Assembly: GCF_918697925.1 (NCBI RefSeq)
Contig: NZ_CAKKMF010000036.1
Span: forward strand, 1 to 44,716
Origin: Arthrobacter sp. Bi26
Lineage (GTDB): Bacteria; Actinomycetota; Actinomycetes; Actinomycetales; Micrococcaceae
Reading direction: 5' to 3'
Length of the DNA: 44,716 bases
Below the pieces are notes generated by a model. That model worked only from the letters and a program-made list of their open reading frames with translations, was not told the origin of the DNA and made no database searches. Every line of letters begins with the position of its first letter. Position 1 is the first letter of the stretch. Below are positions 33,845 through 43,141 of the stretch, piece by piece. The translations under genes and the position numbers were made by a program.

Positions 33845-34023
33845 CATTCCACGCGAACTGGCACCACGGCCAGGCTGCAGTGCAACGCACTCCTGGCCGC
33901 TGGCATCGCGTCCGCCGTCCCGAAAGCGGTGCGCAAACTCGCGTCCGGGCTCCTCCCAAGTTTTCTATAGGGCCGTGTAAGCACCATTGGGCCTTATCGC
34001 GGACTCAACGTGGAGGCACAACC

Positions 34024-34731
34024 ATGGACGCACGCTCCCCCCTGATTTCCGGCCCAGTCCTGAACCGGCGCCAGTTCGGACTGATCGTGGGGGGCGGGGC
34101 CTTCCTGCTGATGGCAGGCGGCACATACGCCGCCGTCTCCCGAAGCGGTCCACGGTCTGCAACGCAACTGGATACGGCCTTTGGTGTCCTGGCGGTCACC
34201 CGGGCCGGCCGCCTCGCCCGGCTGAACGCCCAGGGCCAACAGGCCTTCCGGTCAATCGAAAGCGCAGCCGCCGTGCTCGCCGATCCCGGAGCCATGGCCG
34301 CCGGCGCAAACAGGGCCGTCGCGGGCAGTTTCCATCGCGCCGCGAGCCCGACGACCCTCCCCGCAACTTCCCACGACCATGACCATGACAGCGCACCACC
34401 TGAGGATCCCGGCTGGCCCCAGCCGCTAAACCTGACCTGGGGCGACGTCGTCCTCCTCGAGGTTGAAGTCCGCAACTCCAGTCAGGAACCCGTGCTCTTC
34501 AGCCCCGGCCAACTGCGTCTCAGGTTGCTCCCGTCCGGAACCACTGTCACTCCACAGGACTTCGACCGCGGCCCGGGCTCGGTCGGGCCCGGGGCCGCAG
34601 AGCATCTCTGGATCAGCTACCTGGCGCCTCACGACGCCGTCGCGATGGAGCTGGAGTATTCGGAACCGGAACACGATGGCACGGCCGTCCTCCCCCTGCC
34701 GTCTCTGACGGTCAGCCAGGTGAAGTCATGA
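34024..34731 (+). CDS. Tat-exported partner protein of the multicopper oxidase
   Basis: A 235-aa protein. A Tat signal is visible: twin arginine R15R16 in LNRRQFGLIVGGGAFLLMAGG, followed by about 20 hydrophobic residues. A His/Asp run HDHDHD at 117-122 could bind copper. The C-terminal part (about 130-230: DVVLLEVEVRNSSQEPVLFSPG) looks like a beta-sandwich. Start ATG 34024 has GGAGG 8 nt upstream. Its stop overlaps the oxidase start by 4 bp (ATGA). This recalls MelC1/MelC2 of Streptomyces, where a Tat-borne copper chaperone carries a signal-less copper enzyme out (analogy, inference). Confidence 0.75.
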   Translation: MDARSPLISGPVLNRRQFGLIVGGGAFLLMAGGTYAAVSRSGPRSATQLDTAFGVLAVTRAGRLARLNAQGQQAFRSIESAAAVLADPGAMAAGANRAVAGSFHRAASPTTLPATSHDHDHDSAPPEDPGWPQPLNLTWGDVVLLEVEVRNSSQEPVLFSPGQLRLRLLPSGTTVTPQDFDRGPGSVGPGAAEHLWISYLAPHDAVAMELEYSEPEHDGTAVLPLPSLTVSQVKS

Positions 34732-37070
34732 GCCCGCTCGATATCCACATTAATGACGGATTTCTGCCGATGGTGGACGGATCCCGCGTCTACCACCGGG
34801 GTTTCGGTGACCGGCGGACGCTGGTGAACGACCCGAAGCCCAGCCTGACGGTAAGCCCGAGGGTGTTCCTGCGCAACGGTTCGATCGTGGCGAGCCGCAC
34901 CTACCCCCTGAAGGCCGCCATTCCCCCGCTCGGACGCCCGGCACCTGCCGCCAAGGACCCTGCCAACCCCGGGGAATTCCTGGTCCGCCGCGCATTCTGG
35001 GCCAGCTTCTTCCCGGAACGGACCCTGATCGCCGAAACAGGCAGCACCGTCAGCATCCGCGTCACCAACCACCTGGCCCAGGAGCACGCACTGCAGTTCC
35101 TCAACGCGGGAGCGGGGAACAGCCACGTCGGTACAGGCGTGATCAGGCCCGGTCAAACCAAAACCCTGGAATTCGCGGCCCCCAAGGCAGGCACCTACCT
35201 TTACTGCGATCCTGGCGCCGATCCGGCCGATCCGACCGCCGACCCGGTCCAGCGCGTCCTGGGCCTTTTTGGTGCCCTGCTGGTCACCGATCCGGCCTCG
35301 CCGTGGCTGCCCATGCCCAACGGGCCGGAATTCGAACGCCAATGGTTGTGGATGCTCCACAACGTTGACCCGGTGTGGGCCGGCATCGCGTCGCGCAACG
35401 GAACGGTGGATCCCGACAAGACACCGGTGTATCCGCGGTTTTTTACGCTCAACGGCCGCAGCGGCTTCCAATCGCTGGCCGCGTCCACTGACCTGGCGCT
35501 GAACCGCGTGCGGGAAGAGGACTCCCTGATGTCAGGCTCGCCCCGGCAGATCGACGTCCGCAATTTCAGCCTGAGCGCCGCGGCAGGAACTGTGAGGACC
35601 GGCCAGCTGATGCGCTTCCTCAACGCCGGCGTCGTCCACCACCAGCTCCACTTCCACGGAAACCACCTTTGGACCGTCAACCGCAACGGGAGCATGTTTC
35701 CGCGTACCGGCGGAAACATTGACGCTGACGGTCACGTGGTGCTGCAGCAGTGGGAAGACGTCATCGAAATGCACCCGCTGGACCGCAAGGACTCCATGCT
35801 CCCGTTGAGGCGGCCGCCGGAAATTATCGATGAGGTGTGGAACGCCCGGAAAGAGGACTATGACTACCCGATGCATTGCCATGCCGAGCCCTCCCAGGTA
35901 GCGCGGGGCGGCATGTATCCCGGCGGGCTCGTTGGCCACTGGACCGTAGCGGCCCACGCACCCGGAAGCGAGGCCACCCACGAGCTGTTCCGCACCCAGG
36001 TCGATTTCAGCTCCCATCAGATGCACGAGGGAAGCCCCGAAACCGAGTTCCGCCAGAGCCCGGACGTGGAACACGAGTTCAAGTTCTTCAACCGCGAAAT
36101 GGTGTTCGACGACGGCGGCAAATTCGAGATCTGGACCTTCGAGACCGAGAACTCCGGGAGGATCTTCCCCGCACCGCTGATCCGGCTCACCGAGGGGCAG
36201 CTGTTCCACGGCACTGTGCTCCCGAGCAAGAAAGTGCACACCATCCACTGGCACGGCATCGAGCCGGATCCACGCAACGACGGCGTCGGCCACACCTCCT
36301 TCGAGGTTTCCGGAAGCTACACCTATCAGTGGCGGCCGGAACGCGGGCAGCCCGGCAACCCGAATGTGGGCGCGTCCGGAACGTATTTCTACCACTGCCA
36401 CGTCAACACCACACTGCACGTACAAATGGGCATGTTCGGCCCGCTGATCATCGACCCTCCAGTCCACCCGGACTTTCCGGTGACCAAAGGCGCCAGGCGG
36501 GCCTTCGTTGACGGACCGGAATACGACATCGACACCGAGACTCTCCTCGTCCCTTTCTCCGTCGACCCCCGCTGGCACGAACTCAACCACGCCGCCGGGC
36601 TCTCGGGCGAAGACGCCGGACTGGACAAGTTCAATCCCAAGCACTTCTACCTTCTGGGCGGTGAATTAGCCCGTGCCCCGAAAATAGAAGGCCCAATCCG
36701 GCTGACCCGCATCCGGGCCAGGATGGCAGGAGGTGCCACCAAACCCACCCTGCTGCGTCTGCTCAACGCCAACTACTTCCCGGTCAATGTGCGCTTCACC
36801 GATTCCGCAGGCAAGCCGGTTGTCATGGCTGAACTCATCTCGCACGACGGGCGGCCGTTCCGGGACACGTCCAACCCCACCGGACCGGCACGGCCGATTT
36901 CTTCCACAGGCCCTCTGCGGTCCAGCCTGATCAACTTCGGCGCCGCCGAACGCTACGACATGCTGCTGCGCCCGCCGGCACCGGGCACGTACTGGCTCAC
37001 CGTGGACCTGCTGGACTGGATCACCGAGAAGGTCCTCTTCACTCGGAGGATTCCAGTCGTCGCCGTCTAG
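34728..37070 (+). CDS. Multicopper oxidase without its own signal peptide
   Basis: A 780-aa protein with several cupredoxin domains. Four HxH copper motifs are present: H308FH310, H383CH385, H507WH509 and H556CH558, the last followed by H564VQMGM. That is the full set for a type 1 plus trinuclear centre, though the order HFH, HCH, HWH, HCH differs from the classic order and suggests two fused cupredoxin pairs. The N-terminus MSPLDIHINDGFLPMVD has no export signal, while such oxidases normally work outside the cytosol. The 4-bp overlap with the Tat protein suggests co-export. The substrate (phenolic, metal ion or other) is unknown. Confidence 0.85.
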   Translation: MSPLDIHINDGFLPMVDGSRVYHRGFGDRRTLVNDPKPSLTVSPRVFLRNGSIVASRTYPLKAAIPPLGRPAPAAKDPANPGEFLVRRAFWASFFPERTLIAETGSTVSIRVTNHLAQEHALQFLNAGAGNSHVGTGVIRPGQTKTLEFAAPKAGTYLYCDPGADPADPTADPVQRVLGLFGALLVTDPASPWLPMPNGPEFERQWLWMLHNVDPVWAGIASRNGTVDPDKTPVYPRFFTLNGRSGFQSLAASTDLALNRVREEDSLMSGSPRQIDVRNFSLSAAAGTVRTGQLMRFLNAGVVHHQLHFHGNHLWTVNRNGSMFPRTGGNIDADGHVVLQQWEDVIEMHPLDRKDSMLPLRRPPEIIDEVWNARKEDYDYPMHCHAEPSQVARGGMYPGGLVGHWTVAAHAPGSEATHELFRTQVDFSSHQMHEGSPETEFRQSPDVEHEFKFFNREMVFDDGGKFEIWTFETENSGRIFPAPLIRLTEGQLFHGTVLPSKKVHTIHWHGIEPDPRNDGVGHTSFEVSGSYTYQWRPERGQPGNPNVGASGTYFYHCHVNTTLHVQMGMFGPLIIDPPVHPDFPVTKGARRAFVDGPEYDIDTETLLVPFSVDPRWHELNHAAGLSGEDAGLDKFNPKHFYLLGGELARAPKIEGPIRLTRIRARMAGGATKPTLLRLLNANYFPVNVRFTDSAGKPVVMAELISHDGRPFRDTSNPTGPARPISSTGPLRSSLINFGAAERYDMLLRPPAPGTYWLTVDLLDWITEKVLFTRRIPVVAV

Positions 37071-37227
37071 CGCGGCCCGGGTGGCGCGTTCGACACATCT
37101 GATTGCGGCGTGATACCCGTCACGTTCGGGGAGCCCGCACCGCATATGATTCAGTCAGTGCAGTGCGCCCTGCTCTTAGCAAGGTGCCCGCTATCCGTAT
37201 TCACCGCCTGGGGGGCTGTCAGACATC

Positions 37228-39045
37228 ATGGAAGCTGGTTTCGCACAACAACTGCTGGAGTACAGCCCGGACGCGCTTTTGCTGGTCGGCCCGGACGGAT
37301 CCATTACCTTCCTCAACCCGGCCGCGGAACGGCTCTTTGGCTACCCGCGGGCGCAGCTCCTGGGCGCGGACCACAGCATGCTCCTGGCCGAGGCCTCACG
37401 GGAGGAATTCCACGGCGTCCTGGCCGGGCTGGGCAAGGCCGCCAGTCCCCGCTCGCCGTTCGCCGGCTCGGGCCGCCGTGCCGACGGCACTGAACTCCCG
37501 GTCGAAATCACGTGTGCCCTTGTCCCCCCGCCGGCAGGATCGGCCGACGCCGGAACGTCCGTGGCCCTCTCGATCCGTGGCGCTGCCGGAGGAAACCCCG
37601 GAGGAAACTCCAGTGCCGGCGGCGCCGGCCGTTCCCTAAGCGGCGACTTTCTCCGCCGTCGTACTCTTGTTTCAGGGGGAGCGACTGGCTTTGGGGGACT
37701 TCCGGCGGCTGCCGCTCCCGTGGCGTTTGTCGAGCACGACGACGAACTCAAGGCCGGGTCCCTCCGCGACCCGCTGACGGCGCTGCCCAACGGCCCCCTC
37801 TTCAACGAGCGCCTCGCCGCGGCCCTGCGCCGCCCGGATCCGGTGGACATCCTGCTGCTGAACGTCGATGACTTCAGGCACCTCAATGACGTGCTGGGAC
37901 GCTCGGCGGCCGATGAGCTGCTGGTGGAGCTGGCGAGCAGGCTGCGCAACTGCGTCCGCCCGCATGACACCGTGGCCCGGGTCGGCGGCGACGAATTCGC
38001 GGTGCTGCTGACCGAGTGCCTCAACGCGGACGCGGTGGCCAGGCGGATCGCCGAGTCCCTCTACGCGCCCCTGCGCGCGGGCGGCTCCATGGTCCGGCCC
38101 GGCGTGAGCATGGGCCTGGCGTCCAAGTCAGGGCAGACGCTGGACGGGGCGGAACTGCTGCGGCAGGCCGACGCGGCCATGACCGCGGCGAAAGCCGCCG
38201 GGAAGAACACCTGGCTGCGGTTCCGGCCGGAGATGCTGAGCACCGCGGCCCACAAGGCCGACGGCGATTCCGGGCTCCGGCGCGCCGTCGAGCTCGGCCA
38301 GATCTCGGTGCACTACCAGCCCGTGGTCTCGCCCGGCATCGGTTCGGTGGTGCAGTTCGAGGCGTTCGCCCGGTGGGAACGGCACGGCCGGCTGGTGCCG
38401 CCGAACCAGTTCCTGCCCGTGGCGGAGCAGAGCGGCCTGATCCGCGAGATCGGCGATGAAGTCCTGCGCCGCGCCTGCGCCGAGATCCGGCCGTGGCTGG
38501 CCGGCGACCCCGCCTACAGCGTCGCCGTGAACGTCTCGGGCCTGCAGTTCCAGCACCGGGACTTCGCCACGGACGTGCTCGGGATTGCCGCGTCCACCGG
38601 TGTTGATCCGCACCAGCTCACGCTTGAGCTGACGGAGAGCGTGTTCTTCGACGCGTCCTCGGACGTGCTGGGCCAGCTGCGGCAGCTCCGCCAGGCCGGT
38701 GTCCGGATTGCCATGGATGACTTCGGCACCGGGTATTCCACGCTCGGCCGGCTCCAGGAGCTGCCCATGGACAACGTCAAGATCGACCGCTCCCTCGTGG
38801 CCATGATCAAAACCGGCCAGGAACAGCTCCCGTTCTTCGCCACCATGATCACGGCCGCGCATGCCCTCGACCTGTTGGTCACGGCGGAAGGCATCGAAAC
38901 CCCCGCGCAGGCCAAGTACCTGATGGACCGCGGCTGCGATTCGCTGCAGGGTTACCTGTTCGCCAAGCCGGCCCCTGCAAGCCTCCTGGCGGGGACCATG
39001 GAGAGCGCCCTGAACGCCCTGGACAAGGTCGACGCCGGGGGGTAG
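37228..39045 (+). CDS. PAS-GGDEF-EAL cyclic-di-GMP enzyme
   Basis: 605 aa, soluble. The N-terminal PAS (about 5-110, LLEYSPDALLLVGPDGSI) is clearly paralogous to the first PAS of the protein at 30963. GGDEF 253-257 is intact, with RPHD before it as an I-site. The EAL motif reads EAF (378-380), while DDFGTG from 497, LELTESVFF and VKIDRSLV are intact. Phosphodiesterase activity is still plausible but may be altered. The start ATG 37228 has a G-rich run about 13 nt upstream. A strong hairpin follows the stop. Confidence 0.87.
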   Translation: MEAGFAQQLLEYSPDALLLVGPDGSITFLNPAAERLFGYPRAQLLGADHSMLLAEASREEFHGVLAGLGKAASPRSPFAGSGRRADGTELPVEITCALVPPPAGSADAGTSVALSIRGAAGGNPGGNSSAGGAGRSLSGDFLRRRTLVSGGATGFGGLPAAAAPVAFVEHDDELKAGSLRDPLTALPNGPLFNERLAAALRRPDPVDILLLNVDDFRHLNDVLGRSAADELLVELASRLRNCVRPHDTVARVGGDEFAVLLTECLNADAVARRIAESLYAPLRAGGSMVRPGVSMGLASKSGQTLDGAELLRQADAAMTAAKAAGKNTWLRFRPEMLSTAAHKADGDSGLRRAVELGQISVHYQPVVSPGIGSVVQFEAFARWERHGRLVPPNQFLPVAEQSGLIREIGDEVLRRACAEIRPWLAGDPAYSVAVNVSGLQFQHRDFATDVLGIAASTGVDPHQLTLELTESVFFDASSDVLGQLRQLRQAGVRIAMDDFGTGYSTLGRLQELPMDNVKIDRSLVAMIKTGQEQLPFFATMITAAHALDLLVTAEGIETPAQAKYLMDRGCDSLQGYLFAKPAPASLLAGTMESALNALDKVDAGG

Positions 39046-39100
39046 CCGGGCGGTCGCCGGCGGGGCGCGCGCCGTTAGGGCCGGGTCGCCGGCTAAACCT

Positions 39101-39133
39101 GTCGGGATCCCCGCCGCTGGCGGGGATCCCGAC
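39101..39133. terminator. Hairpin terminator between convergent genes
   Basis: GTCGGGATCCCCGC (39101-39114) pairs perfectly with 39120-39133 around a 5-nt loop. It lies between the end of the GGDEF-EAL gene and the minus-strand Excalibur tail, so it can serve both directions. Confidence 0.8.
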
Positions 39134-39141
39134 GATTCACA

Positions 39142-39311
39142 TTAGCGCTTTTCGCAGGCGATGCCGTCGTTGTCACGGTCCAGGTCGTATTCGCCCCAGT
39201 GCCGCGCACCGCCGTCGTTGTAGCTGTACACGGTGCTGTTGACGCGGAAGGTGGTGACCGGCTTTCCGCTGGTCTTGTCCCGGGCGCCGCTGCGGCCGAC
39301 CCCGTGCGGAA
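39142..39311 (-). pseudogene. Orphan Excalibur calcium-binding tail
   Basis: The minus strand ends YSYNDGGARHWGEYDLDRDN then DGIACEKR: the DxDxDGxxCE Excalibur motif that usually closes secreted nuclease-like or wall proteins. Only about 50 residues are recognisable. Upstream the frame runs into the SDR gene on the same strand, where it is a shadow frame. There is no start, signal peptide or catalytic domain. It is likely the 3' relic of a gene replaced by the SDR. Confidence 0.6.
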
Positions 39312-40160
39312 TTACGGCCGGTGCTCCAGCTTGTCGAGGTCCTGGGCCACCATCGCCTCGCTGCGCTGCCACAGGGCCTTGGCGAGGCCGGCGTCGTAAG
39401 CCTGCTTGTTGGCCTTGGAGAGCGTCCGTTTGGCGTAGTAGGCGCCGGAGATCCAGTCGTGGCCCGGGGTGGAGTTGGCGAGCCACACAAGGGTGTCTGC
39501 GCCCTGGTCCGGAGTCAGCATGAAGCGCTTGAGGAAGGACTTGTAGGCCAGGCGCATGGGGCTCGTGGAGTCGGCCGCGAAGTTGGTGGCCACGCCGCCT
39601 GGGTGGAACGCCGCCGTCGAGATCCCCTCGGTGTTGTAGCGGTTGTGGAGCTCGGTGGTGAAGAGGATGTTGGCGAGCTTGGCGTTGCCGTAGGCGCGGT
39701 TGGTGGAGTATTTGCGGGCCGCGTCGAGGTCGTCGATGTCCAGCTTGCCGAAGAGCGAATTCGCGACGCTCGAGGTGTTGATGACGGTGGCCTGGCTGGC
39801 GGTCAGCACGTCAATCAGCTCGGTGGTGAGCAGGAACGGGGCCAGGTGGTTGACCTGGAAGGTTGTCTCGTGGCCGTTCACGGTGAGCTCGCGCGGTCCC
39901 ATGATGCCGCCGGCGTTGTTCGCCAGGACGTCGATCCGCGGGTACCTTTCCTTCAGCTGCGCGGCCAGTGTGCGCACCTGGGCAAGATCGGCGAAGTCAC
40001 TGACAAAGAAGTCGGCGCCGATTTCGTTCGCGATCGTCTCGGTCTTCTGCGCGGAACGCCCGACGACGACCACTCGCTCCCCCTGCGCGGCGAAGGTCCG
40101 GGCGGCGGACGCGCCGATGCCGTCGCTGGCTCCGGTGATGACGATAGTGCGCTCGGGCAT
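39312..40160 (-). CDS. Short-chain dehydrogenase/reductase
   Basis: A 282-aa SDR. The cofactor motif TGASDGIGASAAR is at the N-terminus. NNAGGIMG and the catalytic serine region INTSSVANSLFG follow. The YxxxK position is less clear: STNRAYGNAKLANILF supplies Y and K in a YGNAK pattern, so the triad is complete. It resembles WW-oxidoreductase/retinol-dehydrogenase-like SDRs. Start ATG 40160 has AAGGA 7 nt upstream; the longer frame to 40232 is not needed. The last codons are followed directly by the Excalibur relic. Confidence 0.85.
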   Translation of the reverse strand: MPERTIVITGASDGIGASAARTFAAQGERVVVVGRSAQKTETIANEIGADFFVSDFADLAQVRTLAAQLKERYPRIDVLANNAGGIMGPRELTVNGHETTFQVNHLAPFLLTTELIDVLTASQATVINTSSVANSLFGKLDIDDLDAARKYSTNRAYGNAKLANILFTTELHNRYNTEGISTAAFHPGGVATNFAADSTSPMRLAYKSFLKRFMLTPDQGADTLVWLANSTPGHDWISGAYYAKRTLSKANKQAYDAGLAKALWQRSEAMVAQDLDKLEHRP

Positions 40161-40351
40161 TGAAGTGTCCTTAGAACGAAGCGTTGGGCTGGTCTTTTGG
40201 AATCCAGCCCCGTCAAATTCTAACGAGCCCAACCAGGTGTTCGTTCCGGACGGGCCGGGGCTTTCCCCGGAATCTGCTGGGAGTTTCCCTGATCCCGCCG
40301 ATGCATTGATCGGGGCTTGCGTGCGCAGTCAGCCCGTCGTTGCAGCGAATT

Positions 40352-42817
40352 TCAAGAGCCACTCGGGATGACTGAACCAACCCCTTCGAGGCCGCTGACC
40401 TTGACGGCAACCGTGGAGTCGGTGGTGGTTCCGTTGCCCAGTTGTCCGTCAGCGTTTTTCCCCCAGGCATATACGGTGCCGTCGGAGGTGAGCGCATAGC
40501 CGTTGTCGCCGTTCACCGCCAGGTGTTTCGCGTTCTGAACGCCCACGACCGGCGTCGGTACCAGCGCATTCGTGGTGGTTCCGTTCCCCAGCTGGCCGTA
40601 ACGGTTGTTTCCCCAGCCCAGGACGCTACCGTCCCGACGCACGGCGTAGGCAGCTCCTAATGCCGCGGCGAGGGAGACGGTCCCGGAGGCGTTGTCCACG
40701 GGAACCGGGACGGCGGAGTTCGCAGTGCTCCCGTTGCCGAGTTGGCCGAAGTTGTTGGAGCCCCACGCCATGACGGCTCCGCTGTCGAGCAATGCGTAGG
40801 CGCTGTACATTCCGGAGACTACCGAGGTCACGCCGGACAAGCGTGGAATCGCCGTGGGCTCTCTCACCACAGCGTCATTGCTTGGGTTTCCATTGCCCAA
40901 TGCCATTCCCTCGTTGGACCCCCACGACAGGACCTTCCCGTCAGTGGTCCTGGCGTAAGTGGTTTGCCCTGCTGTGGTGATTGAAGCGATTCCAGCTAAG
41001 CCGTGCACCTTGACGGGTGTGGACGTACTAACTGTTGTGCCGTTCCCCAGTTGGCCGCTCCGGTTGTCGCCCCAGGCATAGACGCTGCCGTCATTCAGCA
41101 ACGCGTACGCGACCGATTCGCCGGCAACGACGGCTGCCACTCCGGACAGGCCCTTGACGGCCACAGGTACACGGGAGCCTGTTGTGGATCCGTTTCCCAG
41201 CTGACCGCGGGTATTCGCACCCCACGCTCGAACTGAACCATCCCTCAGCACGGCGTAGGCCGTTTGATACCCTGCTTCGATTGCCGCCACGCCGCCGAGC
41301 CCCTTGACCGTGACGGGGTTTAGCCCTTCGGCAGTGGTGCCGTTGCCCAGCTGGCCGGCGGCGTTGTCGCCCCAGGCCTTCACGGTTCCATCCTTGAGCA
41401 GCGCGTACCGGGAGTAGTAAGCCGCCTTGATGCTCGTGGCGTTGACCCCCAGCACCTGATCCGGGCTGGAAGTGCCTTCCCCATAGCCTGTGCCTGCTTC
41501 ACGGGCGTAGTTGCCGCCCCAGGTGTAGGCCGCTCCTTCAGTCGGTGTGCCGGCCACGTAGTAGCCGGCGACGTCGGCAATCAGTTGCGCTCTACCCTTC
41601 GAACGGTTGAAGAGCGTGACCTTGCCGTCCGCCCCGACAGGCACTGTGACCAAGTTCGGAACCGTTTGCCCCCTGGAATAGTTCAGGTTTGATGCATCGC
41701 TCCGCTTCGTGCCGCTGGGGTAGGCCGAGACGAACCCAAAGGTTTCCGTTTCAGTCACTGTCAGGTTGAACACCACCGACGCAGCTCCCGCCGGGACGCC
41801 GTTGGCCCCTGCGGCCTGGAACGAGACCGCCACGTCGGCCGCCGCTGCGGAACTCTTGCGCGTGTCCAGCACCCGTGACGGCGCCAGCGGATGAAATACG
41901 CCGGGCGCCGTGGGATCTCCGGGCAGGAAGTAGCCTGCAACGTCCGCCAAAAGCTGCACGCTACCGGAGGACTGGTTGAACAAACTCACCTTCCCGTCAG
42001 CGCCGACGGGAACAGTGACAAGATTCGGCACCGTCTGGTCCTTCAAATAGTTCAGGCTCGACGACGTTGGCCGCTTCGTCCCGCTCGGATACGCTGTCAC
42101 GAATCCAAAGGACTTTGCCTCGGAGGCGGTCAGGTTGAAGACCACGGCCGCAGCGGTCGACGGTATGCCGTGTACCCCGGCGGCTTGGAAGGACACTGCC
42201 GAGCCCGGTCCCACAGCATTTCTGGTGCGCGTGTCCAGGAAACGGGTTGGTGCCATTGGCTGGAATGCTCCAGGCTGGCTGACCGCCCCTTCCAGATAGA
42301 AGCCGGCCACATCGACAATGAGGTGGGCCGTTCCTGGCGAGCGGTTGAACAGGGTGACTTTGCCATCGGCTCCGACGGGCGCCGTGACGAGATTCGACAC
42401 CGTCTGGCCAGTGGAATAGTTCAGATTCGAGGCGGACGGCTTGGCGCCCCCGCCGGCGTAGGCTGTCACGAACCCGAAGGACCCGGGTTCCGTCACGGTG
42501 AGGTTGAACACCACCGCTGCGATGCCGCTGGATGTGCCCTTGTACTCGGCCACCGAGAAGGAAACCGACGAATCGGAGCCGACGGGCGTGCCTCCACCCC
42601 ATCGTGTATCCAGCACCCGTCTCGGTGCTACGGACCGAAAGGCTCCAGGGTCCCCCGGAGTCGTCATTCCGGACGCCATTGCCATCGCGGAATGGATGAA
42701 TGCAGAAGGCACAATTGCCTGCGCCGGGCCAGCTGAAGCGGCCCCTCCCAACATGATGCTGCAAATCAATACTGCCGTCAGTTTTTGAACCCAAGCTTTT
42801 GAGCGCACAGTTCGCAC
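40352..42817 (-). CDS. Secreted protein with three beta-rich modules and an RCC1-repeat propeller
   Basis: About 821 aa. A Sec signal peptide (VQKLTAVLICSIMLGGAASAGPAQA) is followed by three modules of about 125 aa, each opening F..APxRxLDTR and ending in a VAGYYxxG-type strand (about 59-183, 184-308, 309-433). Seven RCC1 repeats of about 50 aa follow (AWGxNxxGQLGNGTT), which should form a seven-bladed propeller. It is probably a surface or secreted binding protein. I start at GTG 42817 because GGGGGGA lies 5 nt upstream. No LPXTG or C-terminal anchor is seen. Confidence 0.82.
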   Translation of the reverse strand: MRTVRSKAWVQKLTAVLICSIMLGGAASAGPAQAIVPSAFIHSAMAMASGMTTPGDPGAFRSVAPRRVLDTRWGGGTPVGSDSSVSFSVAEYKGTSSGIAAVVFNLTVTEPGSFGFVTAYAGGGAKPSASNLNYSTGQTVSNLVTAPVGADGKVTLFNRSPGTAHLIVDVAGFYLEGAVSQPGAFQPMAPTRFLDTRTRNAVGPGSAVSFQAAGVHGIPSTAAAVVFNLTASEAKSFGFVTAYPSGTKRPTSSSLNYLKDQTVPNLVTVPVGADGKVSLFNQSSGSVQLLADVAGYFLPGDPTAPGVFHPLAPSRVLDTRKSSAAAADVAVSFQAAGANGVPAGAASVVFNLTVTETETFGFVSAYPSGTKRSDASNLNYSRGQTVPNLVTVPVGADGKVTLFNRSKGRAQLIADVAGYYVAGTPTEGAAYTWGGNYAREAGTGYGEGTSSPDQVLGVNATSIKAAYYSRYALLKDGTVKAWGDNAAGQLGNGTTAEGLNPVTVKGLGGVAAIEAGYQTAYAVLRDGSVRAWGANTRGQLGNGSTTGSRVPVAVKGLSGVAAVVAGESVAYALLNDGSVYAWGDNRSGQLGNGTTVSTSTPVKVHGLAGIASITTAGQTTYARTTDGKVLSWGSNEGMALGNGNPSNDAVVREPTAIPRLSGVTSVVSGMYSAYALLDSGAVMAWGSNNFGQLGNGSTANSAVPVPVDNASGTVSLAAALGAAYAVRRDGSVLGWGNNRYGQLGNGTTTNALVPTPVVGVQNAKHLAVNGDNGYALTSDGTVYAWGKNADGQLGNGTTTDSTVAVKVSGLEGVGSVIPSGS

Positions 42818-42937
42818 AAGTCCCCCCACAGACCAGAATTTATGGGCTACACAAAAGAGCCGTGAGACGGACTCTAGCATCCAAACGGCCGATTCCATCC
42901 AGAGCCAGCTCGTCCAATTTCATGGTGTGGGGGGTTC

Positions 42938-43033
42938 AATGCGGGAGGACCCCCAACGTGTGGTTGGGGGTCCTCGACCGTGGATGGTGTTCCGGCGGTG
43001 ACCTACTCTCCCACACCCTCCCGGGTGCAGTAC
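42938..43033 (-). repeat. Truncated duplicate of the rRNA operon end (5S tail plus terminator)
   Basis: 96 bp match 44320-44415 with 2 differences (at 42958 and 42983). It contains the last 45 nt of a 5S rRNA (42989-43033) and the 13-bp terminator stem (42944-42974). The sequence diverges abruptly at both edges. It is not a functional 5S gene. The GNAT gene lies between the two copies. Confidence 0.85.
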
Positions 43034-43141
43034 GTGTCCATCCAGTCTGGGCCGTGTACCCCGGCCAAAGGGCAACGAGGATCTTCAGGCGACGCGCCTT
43101 GGCGCAGGTATCGCAAGAATGATGGCAACGGGACGGATATG

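Noticed and set aside
33880..34023. N-terminal extension of the Tat protein
   Set aside because: The frame is open, but ATG 34024 has a GGAGG site and places the twin-arginine signal properly near the N-terminus.
42989..43033. Second functional 5S rRNA gene
   Set aside because: Only the last 45 nt match; the 5' two thirds and the helix I partner strand are missing.
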